From contig NZ_VFIY01000004.1 in the NCBI RefSeq assembly GCF_006385175.1, forward strand, positions 496,001 through 560,000: a stretch of 64,000 bases of DNA, written 5' to 3'. Made by a program: the position numbers and the translations under genes. Below are positions 1-8,900 of this stretch, one piece after another. The notes under the pieces are model-generated. The model worked only from the letters and a program-made list of their open reading frames with translations. It searched no databases and was not told where the DNA came from. This stretch comes from Emcibacter nanhaiensis. Its GTDB lineage: Bacteria > Pseudomonadota > Alphaproteobacteria > Sphingomonadales > Emcibacteraceae. Numbering within the stretch: the first letter of the stretch is position 1; each line of letters opens with the position of its first letter.

Positions 1-207
1 GATTTTCGGAATTGGCGCCACGCCGGCAAAGGCGGCATCCAGGGTGTCGGCACTGATCCCCTTGGCTATGGCTTCGCTTTTCAGATCCTGAAGCCAAGCC
101 TGGAACGGCTGCGGGTTGTCAGGGATGACTTTTTCTTCAGCCTGGAGGGAAGAGAGGGAGATAATAAAGGTTAGGAAAAAGCCGAAAATTATTCCTGTTT
201 TCTTCAC
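1..207 (-). CDS. Lytic murein transglycosylase, MltB-like (N-terminal part, cut by window edge)
   Basis: The reverse strand encodes 69 residues from a GTG start before running off the window. A hydrophobic signal peptide (about residues 4-23, ending LQA-EE) is followed by F-x-x-WL-x-x-L-x-x-EA and GIS-x-x-TLD-x-AF-x-G. That is the usual beginning of periplasmic lytic transglycosylases of the SLT_2/MltB family, which cleave the glycan strands of peptidoglycan. The signal peptide has no clear lipobox, so the product may be soluble in the periplasm. An AGAGG lies about 11 bases before the GTG. The catalytic domain is outside the window, so the family call rests on the N-terminal signature alone. 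Confidence 0.6.
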   Translation of the reverse strand, partial: MKKTGIIFGFFLTFIISLSSLQAEEKVIPDNPQPFQAWLQDLKSEAIAKGISADTLDAAFAGVAPIPKI

Positions 208-397
208 GCTGCACGGACCTCTGTAGCTGATTCATTTGCAATTACCGGTGCTTAAGCCCGATCATGGTTAATAATCGTGACCAGATCAAGGCATAAAAGA
301 CCATTTACAGTATATTTTCAACCTATTAATAGGAGATTACCCGCCAGCAATCGAAACCATGAAAAATGGGATAGGAATGTTTGGATTGATTTCGGTC

Positions 398-426
398 TTG
401 ACCTGATGAAATCAATGGGATACATC
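398..426 (+). promoter_or_regulatory. Probable promoter of tRNA-Ser
   Basis: TTGACC (398-403) is separated by 17 bases from TACATC (421-426). The -35 element is good and the -10 is weak. It would start transcription about 30 bases before the tRNA at 464. The preceding stretch from 208 shows no gene. Confidence 0.4.
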
Positions 427-463
427 CTTCCCACTGCATTTCAATTCAGGCCCGCATTTTTAC

Positions 464-553
464 GGAGAGGTGGCAGAGCGGTTGAATGCACCGGTCTTGA
501 AAACCGGCAAGGGTGCAAGCCCTTCGTGGGTTCGAATCCCACCCTCTCCGCCA
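464..553 (+). tRNA. tRNA-Ser (anticodon UGA)
   Basis: A 90-base class II tRNA. The acceptor stem GGAGAGG (464-470) pairs with CCTCTCC (543-549), followed by discriminator G and an encoded CCA. The anticodon loop CTTGAAA gives UGA, decoding UCA-type serine codons. It has the long variable arm of tRNA-Ser and the T-loop GTTCGAATC. Its 3' end is the integration site of the island that follows; the duplicated 20-base end reappears at 13647-13666. Confidence 0.96.
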
Positions 554-556
554 CTT
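537..556 (+). repeat. attL: left copy of the 20-base island end repeat, inside tRNA-Ser
   Basis: The last 17 bases of the tRNA plus CTT are identical to 13647-13666. Reconstitution of the complete tRNA 3' end by the element is the standard outcome of tyrosine-integrase insertion into a tRNA gene. Confidence 0.85.
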
Positions 557-615
557 GATTTTAAGTTATTGTAAAATCATAAGTTTCTGAAAAATATAAC
601 CTTTTTCTTCCCAAC

Positions 616-637
616 TGCTACACCAACGTGCTACACC
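616..637 (+). promoter_or_regulatory. Candidate integrase arm-type sites (left pair)
   Basis: TGCTACACC occurs at 616-624 and again at 629-637, a period of 13 bases, just before the integrase start and about 60 bases inside attL. The same pair with the same 13-base period lies about 63 bases inside the right end (13563-13584). Paired short direct repeats at both ends are typical of integrase or excisionase arm sites; this role is inferred. Confidence 0.5.
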
Positions 638-643
638 GCAGGG

Positions 644-2323
644 ATGAAAGAGGACATGGCAAAATACCCAGGATTAAGCAAACGAGGCTCCCGTTATCAG
701 ATCAGACGGAAGGTCCCGGTTGACCTCATTGATGTCTACGCTCCGAAAAAAGAGATCACCTACAGCCTCAAGACATCCGACTGGACTGAAGCCCTCAAGC
801 GCCTGAATGTCGAGAACGTTAAAATCGATGCCGAGTTCGATAAAAAGCGTATGGAGCTCGAAGCCGCAAACAAGCCAGCACGTTCTGAGCTAACAGAAAC
901 TGAAATCAGAACTATCGGTAGGCTATACTTTGCCTGGCTGCTTTCAGAAGACGATGAACAACGCTTGAAAGGGATCACAGACGAGTATCTGACTGGCATT
1001 GAGGTCATGGAGGATACGGCCAAGCAGGCCTATGCTCTTGGTGGCAAGAATGCACTTTTTGATGATCTGGTAGATGAGGTCCTGGCGTGGGAGGGGGTAA
1101 ATGTCCGCCTCGAAGCGGATTCGCCTTCCCGTTTAATGTTATCGAGGGAACTTCAGGCCCAGACGATCAGTGCGGTTAAAAAGATCGACCTTCGCGACAG
1201 TGGCCAGGTTGTTGAGACGCCGAAACCTACGGCACTTGCTCGTGCTCTTGAGGAGCCAGTCCCAGCAGCCAAAAAAGTAACTATCAAAGACCTCTTCCAC
1301 AAATGGAAGGCAGCGGCAAAACCTCAAGACAAAACTGCCTACGAGTTCGAAAAGTCAATCGACCGCTTCGTGCGTTACAACGGAGACCTGGACTACAAAC
1401 GAATTACAAAATCACACATCAGAGACTACAAGGATATGCTTTTACAGTATCCATCCATACTGACAAAGCAGCAGCGGGAAATGGACATCTCAGAGCTGAT
1501 AGAGTCCCTGGATGGCAAGGAAGATATAAAACGCCTGTCCCCGAGCACGGTCAATGAAAAGCATCTGGCTGCATTGAATACCATTCTGAATTGGGCGGTA
1601 AGTGATGGCTATCTCGATGCAAACCCGGCTCTGGGAATCAAAGCGATACCGTCCAAGGAAGACACCGGCAGGTTGCCCTACGACATCGATGATCTGCAAC
1701 TGATTTTCAGTCTGCCTGCGATCACAGGAGAGAAGACGCCAAGAGCAGCAGGTGGAGCGGCAGCAAAGTGGTTACCCCTCCTCTGCCTGTACACGGGTGC
1801 CAGGGAAGAAGAAATAGCTCAGGCCTTGTTAAACGATGTTAAAGAAGAAGACGGCATAACCTACATTGATCTTGTGGCAGACGAAACAACGGACAAACGC
1901 CTCAAAACGAAAAGCAGCCGGAGGCGGCTCCCTGTGCCCAAGACGTTACTCGACCTTGGCTTCATGAAATATGTTCATAACCTACGTGAAGACAAAGAGA
2001 CCCGGCTATTCCCCGAGCTGACTAAAGACCAATTTGGGAACTTCTCGGGAAGCTGGTCGAAATGGTACAGTCGATATGTACGGAGCAAAGGGCTTAATGA
2101 TAGGCGGAAGGTGTTCCATTCCTTCCGGCACACGTTCAAGGACGCTTGTCGACAGGCTGGTATAGACGAAGCAGTTCACGATGCCTTGACAGGTCACGCG
2201 GGAGCCACTGTAGGAAGGCGCTACGGGTCGGGCAGCATGGCCTACTCCGTCAAACAGCTCAAGGAGGCCATAGACAAGGTTTCGTATCCCGGCCTGGACT
2301 TGTCACATTTGAAGAACACATAG
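644..2323 (+). CDS. Tyrosine-type site-specific integrase
   Basis: A 559-residue recombinase expected to catalyse insertion and excision of the island at tRNA-Ser. The N-terminus (GLSKRGSRYQIRRKVPVDL) matches the short arm-binding beginning of alphaproteobacterial island integrases. A SAM-like core-binding domain spans about 210-330. The catalytic set is complete: R387 (TGAREEE), a lysine near 421-423, H492-x-x-R495 (HSFR), H518 (LTGH) and nucleophile Y527. An in-frame ATG at 656, preceded by AAAGAGGA, is an equally possible start and would give MAKYPG. The gene points away from the tRNA and converges on the ParB-like gene. The intact active site suggests the island may still be mobile. Confidence 0.93.
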   Translation: MKEDMAKYPGLSKRGSRYQIRRKVPVDLIDVYAPKKEITYSLKTSDWTEALKRLNVENVKIDAEFDKKRMELEAANKPARSELTETEIRTIGRLYFAWLLSEDDEQRLKGITDEYLTGIEVMEDTAKQAYALGGKNALFDDLVDEVLAWEGVNVRLEADSPSRLMLSRELQAQTISAVKKIDLRDSGQVVETPKPTALARALEEPVPAAKKVTIKDLFHKWKAAAKPQDKTAYEFEKSIDRFVRYNGDLDYKRITKSHIRDYKDMLLQYPSILTKQQREMDISELIESLDGKEDIKRLSPSTVNEKHLAALNTILNWAVSDGYLDANPALGIKAIPSKEDTGRLPYDIDDLQLIFSLPAITGEKTPRAAGGAAAKWLPLLCLYTGAREEEIAQALLNDVKEEDGITYIDLVADETTDKRLKTKSSRRRLPVPKTLLDLGFMKYVHNLREDKETRLFPELTKDQFGNFSGSWSKWYSRYVRSKGLNDRRKVFHSFRHTFKDACRQAGIDEAVHDALTGHAGATVGRRYGSGSMAYSVKQLKEAIDKVSYPGLDLSHLKNT

Positions 2324-2349
2324 CCCAAAAGGTGCACAGAACACCATTA

Positions 2350-2363
2350 GACAGTTCACTGTC
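2350..2363. other. Small perfect hairpin between convergent genes
   Basis: GACAGT (2350-2355) and ACTGTC (2358-2363) form a 6-base inverted repeat between the integrase stop (2323) and the ParB-like gene stop (2367). There is no run of T on either side, so a terminator role is doubtful. Confidence 0.25.
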
Positions 2364-2366
2364 GGA

Positions 2367-3323
2367 CTAAAAGTCTACCTCTTCAACTTCTTGAAGTGTC
2401 TCCAGTGTTGTCTCTTTCAGGTCGGGGTCGCTTTCGAGCTTACGGCCAAGCTCCCCAACAAGAATGTCTGTGGGAAGGTGTGCTGATTCAAAATCTCCCT
2501 TCAATTCCTCGAGCATACTCTTGTACAGATCAAGAGAGTAAAGCTCCAGCGCCCGCAAGGTAACATCTGGATGCCGAGCCAATCGCTTACCAAAGAGTTT
2601 CCCGAGGCGTTGGGCAAGCTTTTGGGCCTGCTGTTCTCTCCAGTCATCGGAAGACTCGATGATCTCTTCCCCGTTAGCTTTCCAGCGAGCTCTCTCCCAC
2701 GTCAAAGATGCCGGGTCTTCTCCTTGCTCCCTCAAGGTCTTTACGACACTTCGCATTTGCTTCGCGTGCCTATCCCCTATCTTGGTTGCGTCTACGATCT
2801 GCTTCACAGTTTTGGTCGACTGTCGTGGAGCATCAGGGTTATATGTCGCTACTGTCAATGCCCAGGCACGCTGCGATTTTTCCTTTGAAGACATTTGAAG
2901 GTGGTCGCAAGTATTGAGATTTGTTGCTTCAAAAGTCGCATCCAGGACAGTGCCTTTGAAGACTGACACCCCAACAGGTCTACTAATGCCGTTTCTTTTG
3001 TATGCTTCGTAGCGGTGGTGACCATCAACCAGGAACCATGCTCCGTTAATCGACATCACAAAAAGCTTTCCCAAGTCCGTCTCAGTGCCGACACTTCGTT
3101 GTGCTCGGGCGAGTTCTTTTACATGCTGATAGTCGGCACCTGACTCTTCATGCCGGAGACGAGGCTGGAATACAGACGGCGCGAGTTTGATTTCGGAAAG
3201 CTCAACTCGTTCCGGGTCTTCTCTATTCGTATCAGCATCCGTCTGGAAGCCCTGGAGGTACTTAATACCGTCCTCGAGATCCAGTCTGGCCAAATGTTTT
3301 AGATCGAGTTCAACAGACGTCAT
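2367..3323 (-). CDS. ParB-like N-terminal domain protein
   Basis: A 318-residue cytoplasmic protein. Residues about 40-125 form a ParB/sulfiredoxin-like fold: LSEIKLAPSVFQPR followed by VDGHHRYEAYKRNG (99-112), the equivalent of the ParB nucleotide-binding box. Residues about 150-210 look like a helical DNA-binding section (STKTVKQIVDATKIGDRHAKQMRSV). The C-terminal third is charged and helical, with an acidic tail. There is no ParA partner nearby, and canonical GERRFRA is replaced by GHHRYEA, so plasmid-type partition is unlikely. Stand-alone ParB-like proteins on islands are often regulators or DNA-binding accessory proteins; which applies is unknown. GGGGGAG lies 5 bases before the ATG. 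Confidence 0.7.
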   Translation of the reverse strand: MTSVELDLKHLARLDLEDGIKYLQGFQTDADTNREDPERVELSEIKLAPSVFQPRLRHEESGADYQHVKELARAQRSVGTETDLGKLFVMSINGAWFLVDGHHRYEAYKRNGISRPVGVSVFKGTVLDATFEATNLNTCDHLQMSSKEKSQRAWALTVATYNPDAPRQSTKTVKQIVDATKIGDRHAKQMRSVVKTLREQGEDPASLTWERARWKANGEEIIESSDDWREQQAQKLAQRLGKLFGKRLARHPDVTLRALELYSLDLYKSMLEELKGDFESAHLPTDILVGELGRKLESDPDLKETTLETLQEVEEVDF

Positions 3324-3690
3324 GACAACTCCCCCTTACGCAAAAAATACAGATACAAAGACACACGAGCCACGGAGATAACTAGAGCATCACACATCGA
3401 TGTCAAGGATGAAAAAGGCTTTACGGCAATAGCTTAACGATAAAATAGTTATAACATAACATTTCTTCTAAGGTGCAACCTTCCGACGGTTAGCATCCCC
3501 AGTAAAGTGTACCGAAAACCCTCTTGGAAAACCGCAAGTTCACCCCTGGGTTTCTGCGGGTCTCGGAAGGTCAATAAAGTGTACCGTTTATATTTGACTT
3601 CTGTACGCCAAAGAATCAGAATCTAAGCATTCAATGATTGGTTGGTGAGACTGACAAGCCTCGCCTCAAAGCGCATGTTGGGGGAATAGG
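3324..3690. other. Intergenic region between the ParB-like gene and the membrane protein gene
   Basis: A stretch of 367 bases with no supportable gene. It must contain the promoters of both divergent genes. The half nearer the ParB-like gene is A+T-rich (for example TAAAATAGTTATAAC around 3440). The other half contains two direct repeats described separately. Confidence 0.6.
3503..3586 (+). repeat. Direct repeats resembling an IS21-family terminal region (remnant?)
   Basis: TAAAGTGTACCG is present at 3503-3514 and again at 3575-3586, 72 bases apart in the same orientation. Multiple same-direction terminal repeats containing AAAGTGTACC are a feature of IS21-like insertion sequence ends. No istA or istB coding sequence is present, so this would be a scar only. 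A binding site for the nearby serine recombinase is an alternative. Confidence 0.35.
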
Positions 3691-4221
3691 ATGCAGCTGG
3701 AATTCGAAAATCAGGAACAAGTATTTTCCTGGAGGGTTGCACGACGAAATGCCCGGTTCGGGGCTATAGTCAGCGCAATAGTAATAACCCTTTTCTTGTT
3801 GGTCGAAGCGTTCTTTAATTTCCTTGGTGGCAGTGTTGAATGGTGGATGGCTTCTCTTCCTCTTTCCCTTGCAGCATTGTCCTATGGTGCAGTGCTTATC
3901 GAACAGCCTTGCTCATGGTGGTGGAAATACAGGTGGTCCACAGACCGCAGGCGTAAGTGGTTTACCTTCATAATGATTCTGCTTGTTGTCTATGCGCCGC
4001 TATTGTCCCCTTCCCTGAGAGATCACTTGTTTGAGCCATACTATGAAAAGCCGTTCATACTGACAGTAGTGTTTCTTTCGTACAGCTGGATAGTTGGTTT
4101 CCTGGCAATGCCCATAGGAGCATTCCTATCGTGGTTTCTTTTATCTCTGCTCGCCATGATGAAAAAACACGTGCGCCTCGCCCACCGCATTCACTCTTAT
4201 TTCTGGAGAGACAAACCATGA
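3691..4221 (+). CDS. Small integral membrane protein of unknown function
   Basis: A 176-residue protein that I do not recognise. It has four or five hydrophobic segments (about 25-48, 52-73, 90-107 and a long one at 121-157) with short, basic, Trp-rich loops and no obvious catalytic motif. It starts at an ATG preceded by GGGGGAATAGG. Its stop overlaps the start of the serine recombinase gene in an ATGA, so the two are translationally coupled. That pairing is unusual and suggests the recombinase is expressed from this gene's promoter. The base composition is more A+T-rich than the recombinase gene. It could be an accessory membrane protein of a defence module, but no sequence feature proves that. 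Confidence 0.55.
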   Translation: MQLEFENQEQVFSWRVARRNARFGAIVSAIVITLFLLVEAFFNFLGGSVEWWMASLPLSLAALSYGAVLIEQPCSWWWKYRWSTDRRRKWFTFIMILLVVYAPLLSPSLRDHLFEPYYEKPFILTVVFLSYSWIVGFLAMPIGAFLSWFLLSLLAMMKKHVRLAHRIHSYFWRDKP

Positions 4222-4808
4222 CTAAACGCGTCGCTTTGTACCTCAGGGTATCCACCGCAGAACAGACCACAGAGAACCAGCGGCTGGAACTTGAAGCCAT
4301 CTGTAAGCGCCAGGGCTGGGTGATCGTGGAAGTCTATGAAGACGCCGGGATCAGTGGAGCGAAAGGTCGGGACAAACGCCCCGCCTACGACGCCATGCTA
4401 AAGGATGCCAGCCGCCGCAAGTTCGACATGATCATGGCCTGGAGCATTGACCGCCTTGGGCGCTCCCTACAGCAGCTTGTGGTCTTCCTAGAGGAGCTCA
4501 AGAGCCTCGACATTGATCTCTACCTGGACCGCCAAGGAATCGACACCAGGACGCCGACAGGCAAGGCCATGTTCCAGATGTGTGGCGTTTTTGCCGAGTT
4601 CGAACGGTCCATGATCCAGGAGCGTGTGAAGGCCGGGCTGGATAGAGCCAAGGCCAACGGGACAACACTGGGTCGCCCAAGGATCAACCAGGAAAAGGAA
4701 GCCAGGATCATCCAGCTCAGGGAACAGGGAGCCAGCTTCAGGAAGATCGCTGGCGAGATCGGCTGTGGTATCAGTGCCGTCCAGAGGGTACTCCAGAAGG
4801 CTTCATAA
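4218..4808 (+). CDS. Serine recombinase, resolvase/invertase family
   Basis: A 196-residue site-specific recombinase of the small (Tn3 resolvase/Hin/Pin) type. The catalytic N-terminal domain has the nucleophile serine in YLRVSTAEQ (S12) and the active-site arginines in SIDRLGRS. A long E helix (GVFAEFERSMIQERVKAGL) follows. The C-terminal helix-turn-helix (about 160-195, REQGASFRKIAGEIGCGISAVQRVL) binds DNA. The open frame extends upstream, but the ATG at 4218 with GGAGAG before it restores the family's usual N-terminus. It may resolve or invert DNA inside the island; no transposase accompanies it. The palindromic TTGTGTCGATACAA at 4831-4844 lies just downstream and could be its site. Confidence 0.9.
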   Translation: MTKRVALYLRVSTAEQTTENQRLELEAICKRQGWVIVEVYEDAGISGAKGRDKRPAYDAMLKDASRRKFDMIMAWSIDRLGRSLQQLVVFLEELKSLDIDLYLDRQGIDTRTPTGKAMFQMCGVFAEFERSMIQERVKAGLDRAKANGTTLGRPRINQEKEARIIQLREQGASFRKIAGEIGCGISAVQRVLQKAS

Positions 4809-4902
4809 GTCCTCCCAGGTTATCAAAGCCTTGTGTCGATACAACCCGCCCCCACGGGGGGAACTTCGTTTCCCGCAACTGTTGATAGGGGTCACAGATT
4901 TT

Positions 4903-4930
4903 TTGCTATTTTTTATAAACGGGATATAAT
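4903..4930 (+). promoter_or_regulatory. Promoter of the GIY-YIG/hsdRMS operon
   Basis: TTGCTA (4903-4908), a 16-base spacer and a perfect TATAAT (4925-4930) lie 31 bases before the ATG at 4962. This is the only strong promoter seen before the six-gene operon, whose internal gaps are overlaps or 3 bases. Confidence 0.6.
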
Positions 4931-4961
4931 CGCGAAAACGCAACGCGCATGGGGGGTTAGT

Positions 4962-5900
4962 ATGAACCTTAAAGGCCGATCAATCAGATTGTTCCTGGTA
5001 GATGGATCGCCGACCGGCCTGAGAACGGCTGAGATCATGAACTGGACGGGTCATGTCTTGTTCACACCCCAGATGCAGCTGGCAACCGCCCTCACCCGCA
5101 AAGAAACCAAACGAACCGGCATTTACTTGCTTGTTGGCCCTGATCCAGAAGGGTCAGACCGGCCCATGCTTTACATCGGTGAAAGTGACAATGTTGGAAA
5201 CCGGATCGCACAGCACAACAAAGACGAGAGAAAAGACTGGTGGGACCAGGCCGTCCTGGTGACCTCCAAGGACCAAAACCTGACTAAAGCCCATGTGAGA
5301 TACCTTGAGGCCCGCCTTATTCAAATGGCCAACGAAGCTAGGCAGGCCATCGTGGAGAATGGCACTTCACCGAGCTCAGATGAATACCTCCCGGAATCTG
5401 ATGTCGCCGATATGGAATTCTTTCTGACTCAGCTTGAGCTCATTCTGCCTGTTCTGGGACTGAACGTTCTGAAGGGAAAGACAAGAAAGGAAAAGGCGCA
5501 AGCTCCTTCGGAGGAAGGCAGTCCTACAAAGGAAACAGAGACATTCACATTGTCCAGTTCAAAGCACGGCCTGAACGCTACAGCACTTCAGGAAGGGGAT
5601 GAGTTTATTGTCTTGAAAGGGTCAAAAGCCCGGCCTTCCTGGGTAGGTACAGTTCGCCATAATCGTGGCTATTCAAACCTCCACACGCGCCTTGTGGAAG
5701 ATAATATCCTGGTCCAAAATCCCGGTGATGATCTCATGACCTTTAGCGAGGATACTGCCTTCAACAGTCCCAGCGCCGCCGCTGCAGTAATTTATGGCCG
5801 GGCTGCAAATGGCCGGACATCCTGGAAGGTCAAAGGCACCAACAAGACCTATGCTGATTGGCAGGAAGCCCAGCTTGGCGATGTAGAAGCGGATGAGTAA
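4962..5900 (+). CDS. GIY-YIG nuclease family protein with C-terminal DUF4357
   Basis: A 312-residue protein heading the restriction operon. The GIY-YIG signature is complete: GIY at 53-55, YIG at 71-73, R81 (NRIAQH) and the metal-binding E116 in RYLEARL. The C-terminus (about 265-305, SPSAAAAVIYGRAANGRTSWK) matches DUF4357, often attached to GIY-YIG domains or found beside type I restriction genes. I chose the ATG at 4962 because GGGGGG lies 5 bases upstream and the open frame before it looks non-coding. Its stop overlaps hsdR (ATGAGTAA). With all catalytic residues present it could cut DNA alongside, or as a safeguard to, the type I enzyme; the actual role is unknown. Confidence 0.85.
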   Translation: MNLKGRSIRLFLVDGSPTGLRTAEIMNWTGHVLFTPQMQLATALTRKETKRTGIYLLVGPDPEGSDRPMLYIGESDNVGNRIAQHNKDERKDWWDQAVLVTSKDQNLTKAHVRYLEARLIQMANEARQAIVENGTSPSSDEYLPESDVADMEFFLTQLELILPVLGLNVLKGKTRKEKAQAPSEEGSPTKETETFTLSSSKHGLNATALQEGDEFIVLKGSKARPSWVGTVRHNRGYSNLHTRLVEDNILVQNPGDDLMTFSEDTAFNSPSAAAAVIYGRAANGRTSWKVKGTNKTYADWQEAQLGDVEADE

Positions 5901-8900
5901 CTACAAGTCCCATAACTTTGAGTTCCTCTCTGGGAAAGCCCCGGAGCTGCATAAGCTTGCCTGCTTCGCTGAGCATTATTCTCTGTCAGACCCTGAGGGC
6001 GCCCTGGTGAAACTCCGCGCTTTCTCGGAGCAGATGACCAAGTCCATCTATTTCCTGCTTCGACTTCCCAAGGGTACGGATAACACCTTTGTTGGTCTCC
6101 TATGTACCGAGGAATTCAAAACGGCAATCCCTGAGGTGGTACAGACCAAGCTCCACGCTATTCGCAAGGAAGGCAACAAAGCAGCCCACGGGTCAAAGAC
6201 ATCGACCAAAACAGCAACCTGGCTATTGAAGGAAACCCATCAGCTGGCCGGTTGGTTCGCTGTAGCGTTCCTCAAAGTGGACAAGAGTGATCTACCTGGC
6301 TTCAAGGAGATCACCGAGGTCGCGCCTGAAGATGGCGAAAAGTCGGACTTGGAAAAGGAGCTGGAGCGGATCACTGCGGAGCTCAACAAGACCCAGGAGA
6401 AATATACCGCCGCCGTCCAGGCTCTGGATGAACTGCAGAAGGAACAGGAGCACGGCCAGGAAGTCGCTGATGCCCTGGCCCTCAGTGAGGCCGAAACCCG
6501 GAAACGCCTGATTGACATTGCCCTGGCAGAAGTCGGCTGGGATGTGGGAGAGAATGGCCGGGGAACCGCTGAGGTCACCCAGGAAGAGAAACTCAGCAAT
6601 CAGCCCACGCCTACAGGTGTCGGTTATGCGGACTATGTGCTTTGGGATGACAATGGTAAGCCGTTGGCAGTAATCGAAGCCAAGAAGGCCAACAAGTCTG
6701 CAGAGCATGGTAGAAAACAAGCCAAGCTTTATGCCGACGACCTTGAGAAAACCCACGGTCAGCGCCCGGTCATCTTTTACACCAACGGCTATGACATCCA
6801 CATGTGGGATGATGTGCAGGGATACCCTCCCCGCCAGTTGTTCGGTTTCTATTCCAAGGAAAGCCTGCAGTATCTGGTGAACTTCCAGCGAAAGGAAAAG
6901 CTCCCTCTGAACAGCTTGTCTCCCAACCCAGAAATAGCAGGGCGAATTTATCAAATAACCAGCATTAGAGACGTCACTGAGAAATTCACAGACAAGTTCC
7001 GCAAGGGGTTGATTGTCCAGGCAACCGGGACCGGGAAAACGCGTGTGGCTGTCGCTCTGTCTGACCTCCTCCTCCGCGCCAAGTGGGCCAAGCGGGTGCT
7101 GTTCCTGTGCGACCGGCGGGAACTCCGCAAGCAGGCCAAGAACGCCTTCAGCGATTTCCTGTCTGATCCTGTGGCCTTGGTTGGCACCGGCAGTAAAGAC
7201 GAGGAAAGCGCCCGTATCCTGATCGGCACCTACCCCGGCATGATGTCCCGCTTCCTGAACTATGACCCCGGCTATTTTGATCTGATCATTGCCGATGAAA
7301 GTCACCGCAGCATCTACAACATCTATCGGGACCTGTTTAAATATTTCGATGGCTTCCAGATCGGCCTCACAGCCACGCCTGTGGGCTTTATCAACCGCAA
7401 CACGTTCCGTATGTTCGAATGTGAACCGGACAATCCTACGGCCTACTATACCCTGGAAACAGCCATAGATCAGGGCTACCTGGTTCCTTATGAGGTCTAC
7501 ACTCATACAACCCAATTCTTGCGCGAAGGGATCAAATATTCCGAACTGACAGAGGAACAGAAGCAAGAGCTTGAGGAAAGCGATGAGCTACCCGAGGAGT
7601 TCAACTTTGACGCCAGCCAGGTGGATCAACAGGTCCTGAACAAGGACACCAACCGGCACATCATCCGTAACCTGATGGAAAACGGTCTCAAGGATGCCAC
7701 AGGCCAGGCCGTAGGCAAGTCTATCATCTTCGCCCGCAGTCATGATCATGCGGTCCTGCTGTCCAAGGTATTTGATGAGATGTATCCCCAGTATGGCGGA
7801 ACCTTCTGCCAGGTCATCGACAGCCATGATTCCAGGGCCGAGCAGTTGATCGACGACTTCAAGGGCGAAGGCGACAATGATGATCTGACCATTGCCGTCT
7901 CTGTGGATATGCTGGACACCGGCATTGATGTCCCTGAGGTGGTCAACCTGGTGTTTGCCAAGCCGGTAAAATCCAAGGTGAAGTTCTGGCAGATGATCGG
8001 ACGCGGCACCCGTCTTTGTCCCGATCTCTATGGTCCCGGCCAGGACAAGAGCAAGTTCCGGATCTTCGACCATTGGGATAACTTCGACTATTTCGCCCAG
8101 GAGAAACGGGAAGCGGAACCCTCGGAGTCAAAGAGCATCCGGCAGCGGCTGTTTGAGACCCGCATGGCCCTCGCAGAGCTGTGCCTGGAGAAAACACGCA
8201 AGGACGACTTCAAGCTCTATGCGGACCTCCTGAAGGCCGATGTGAAAGCCCTGCCCCGTGAAAGCATCTCCGTACGGGAACGATGGAAGGCGGTGGAAAG
8301 CGTGCAGCAAGACGGCGTGATCGAGGACTTTGCGCCGGTAACTGTGACCACTCTGTCCACTGACATTGCACCGCTGATGCGCTGGGTCAATGTGCGCGGC
8401 CACAGCATCGCTTACAGCTTCGATCTTCTGGCCTCCCTGGCGGAGCTGGCCCTGTTGAAAGGCACCGCCGACTTCGATGACCACAAGGACAACATCATCG
8501 CCCTCACCGCCAACCTGCAGACCAACCTGCCCCAGGTCCGTCACCATATGGAAATGATCAACCGGGTGAAGTCCGCCGAGTTCTGGGAAGAGGTCACTGT
8601 GGAAGATCTGGAGGAGATGCGTAAGGCGCTCCGGGGCATCATCAAGCTCCAGCATGAGAAAACCGGCACCGCCCGCAAGGCCAAGGTCATCGACATCACC
8701 GAGGAGCGCTCTGAGATCCATTTTAGCGGACGATCCAGCAACATCCGCAGCATCGACATGCAGGTCTATCGCCTGCTGGTGGAGGAAGCCCTGCAGCGCC
8801 TGTTTGAAGAAGACCCCACCCTGCAAAAGATCCGCCGGGGCGAACCGGTCACCGAACATGAACTTGAACAGCTCTGCTCCCTGGTCCTCACCCGTAATCC

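Noticed and set aside
277-558. 93-codon open frame ending in the tRNA-Ser gene
   Set aside because: Its last third is the tRNA itself, it has no ribosome-binding site and no protein features.
6292-7566. Open frame of 424 codons antisense to hsdR
   Set aside because: Complementary to the nuclease and motor parts of an intact hsdR; no domain or start signal.
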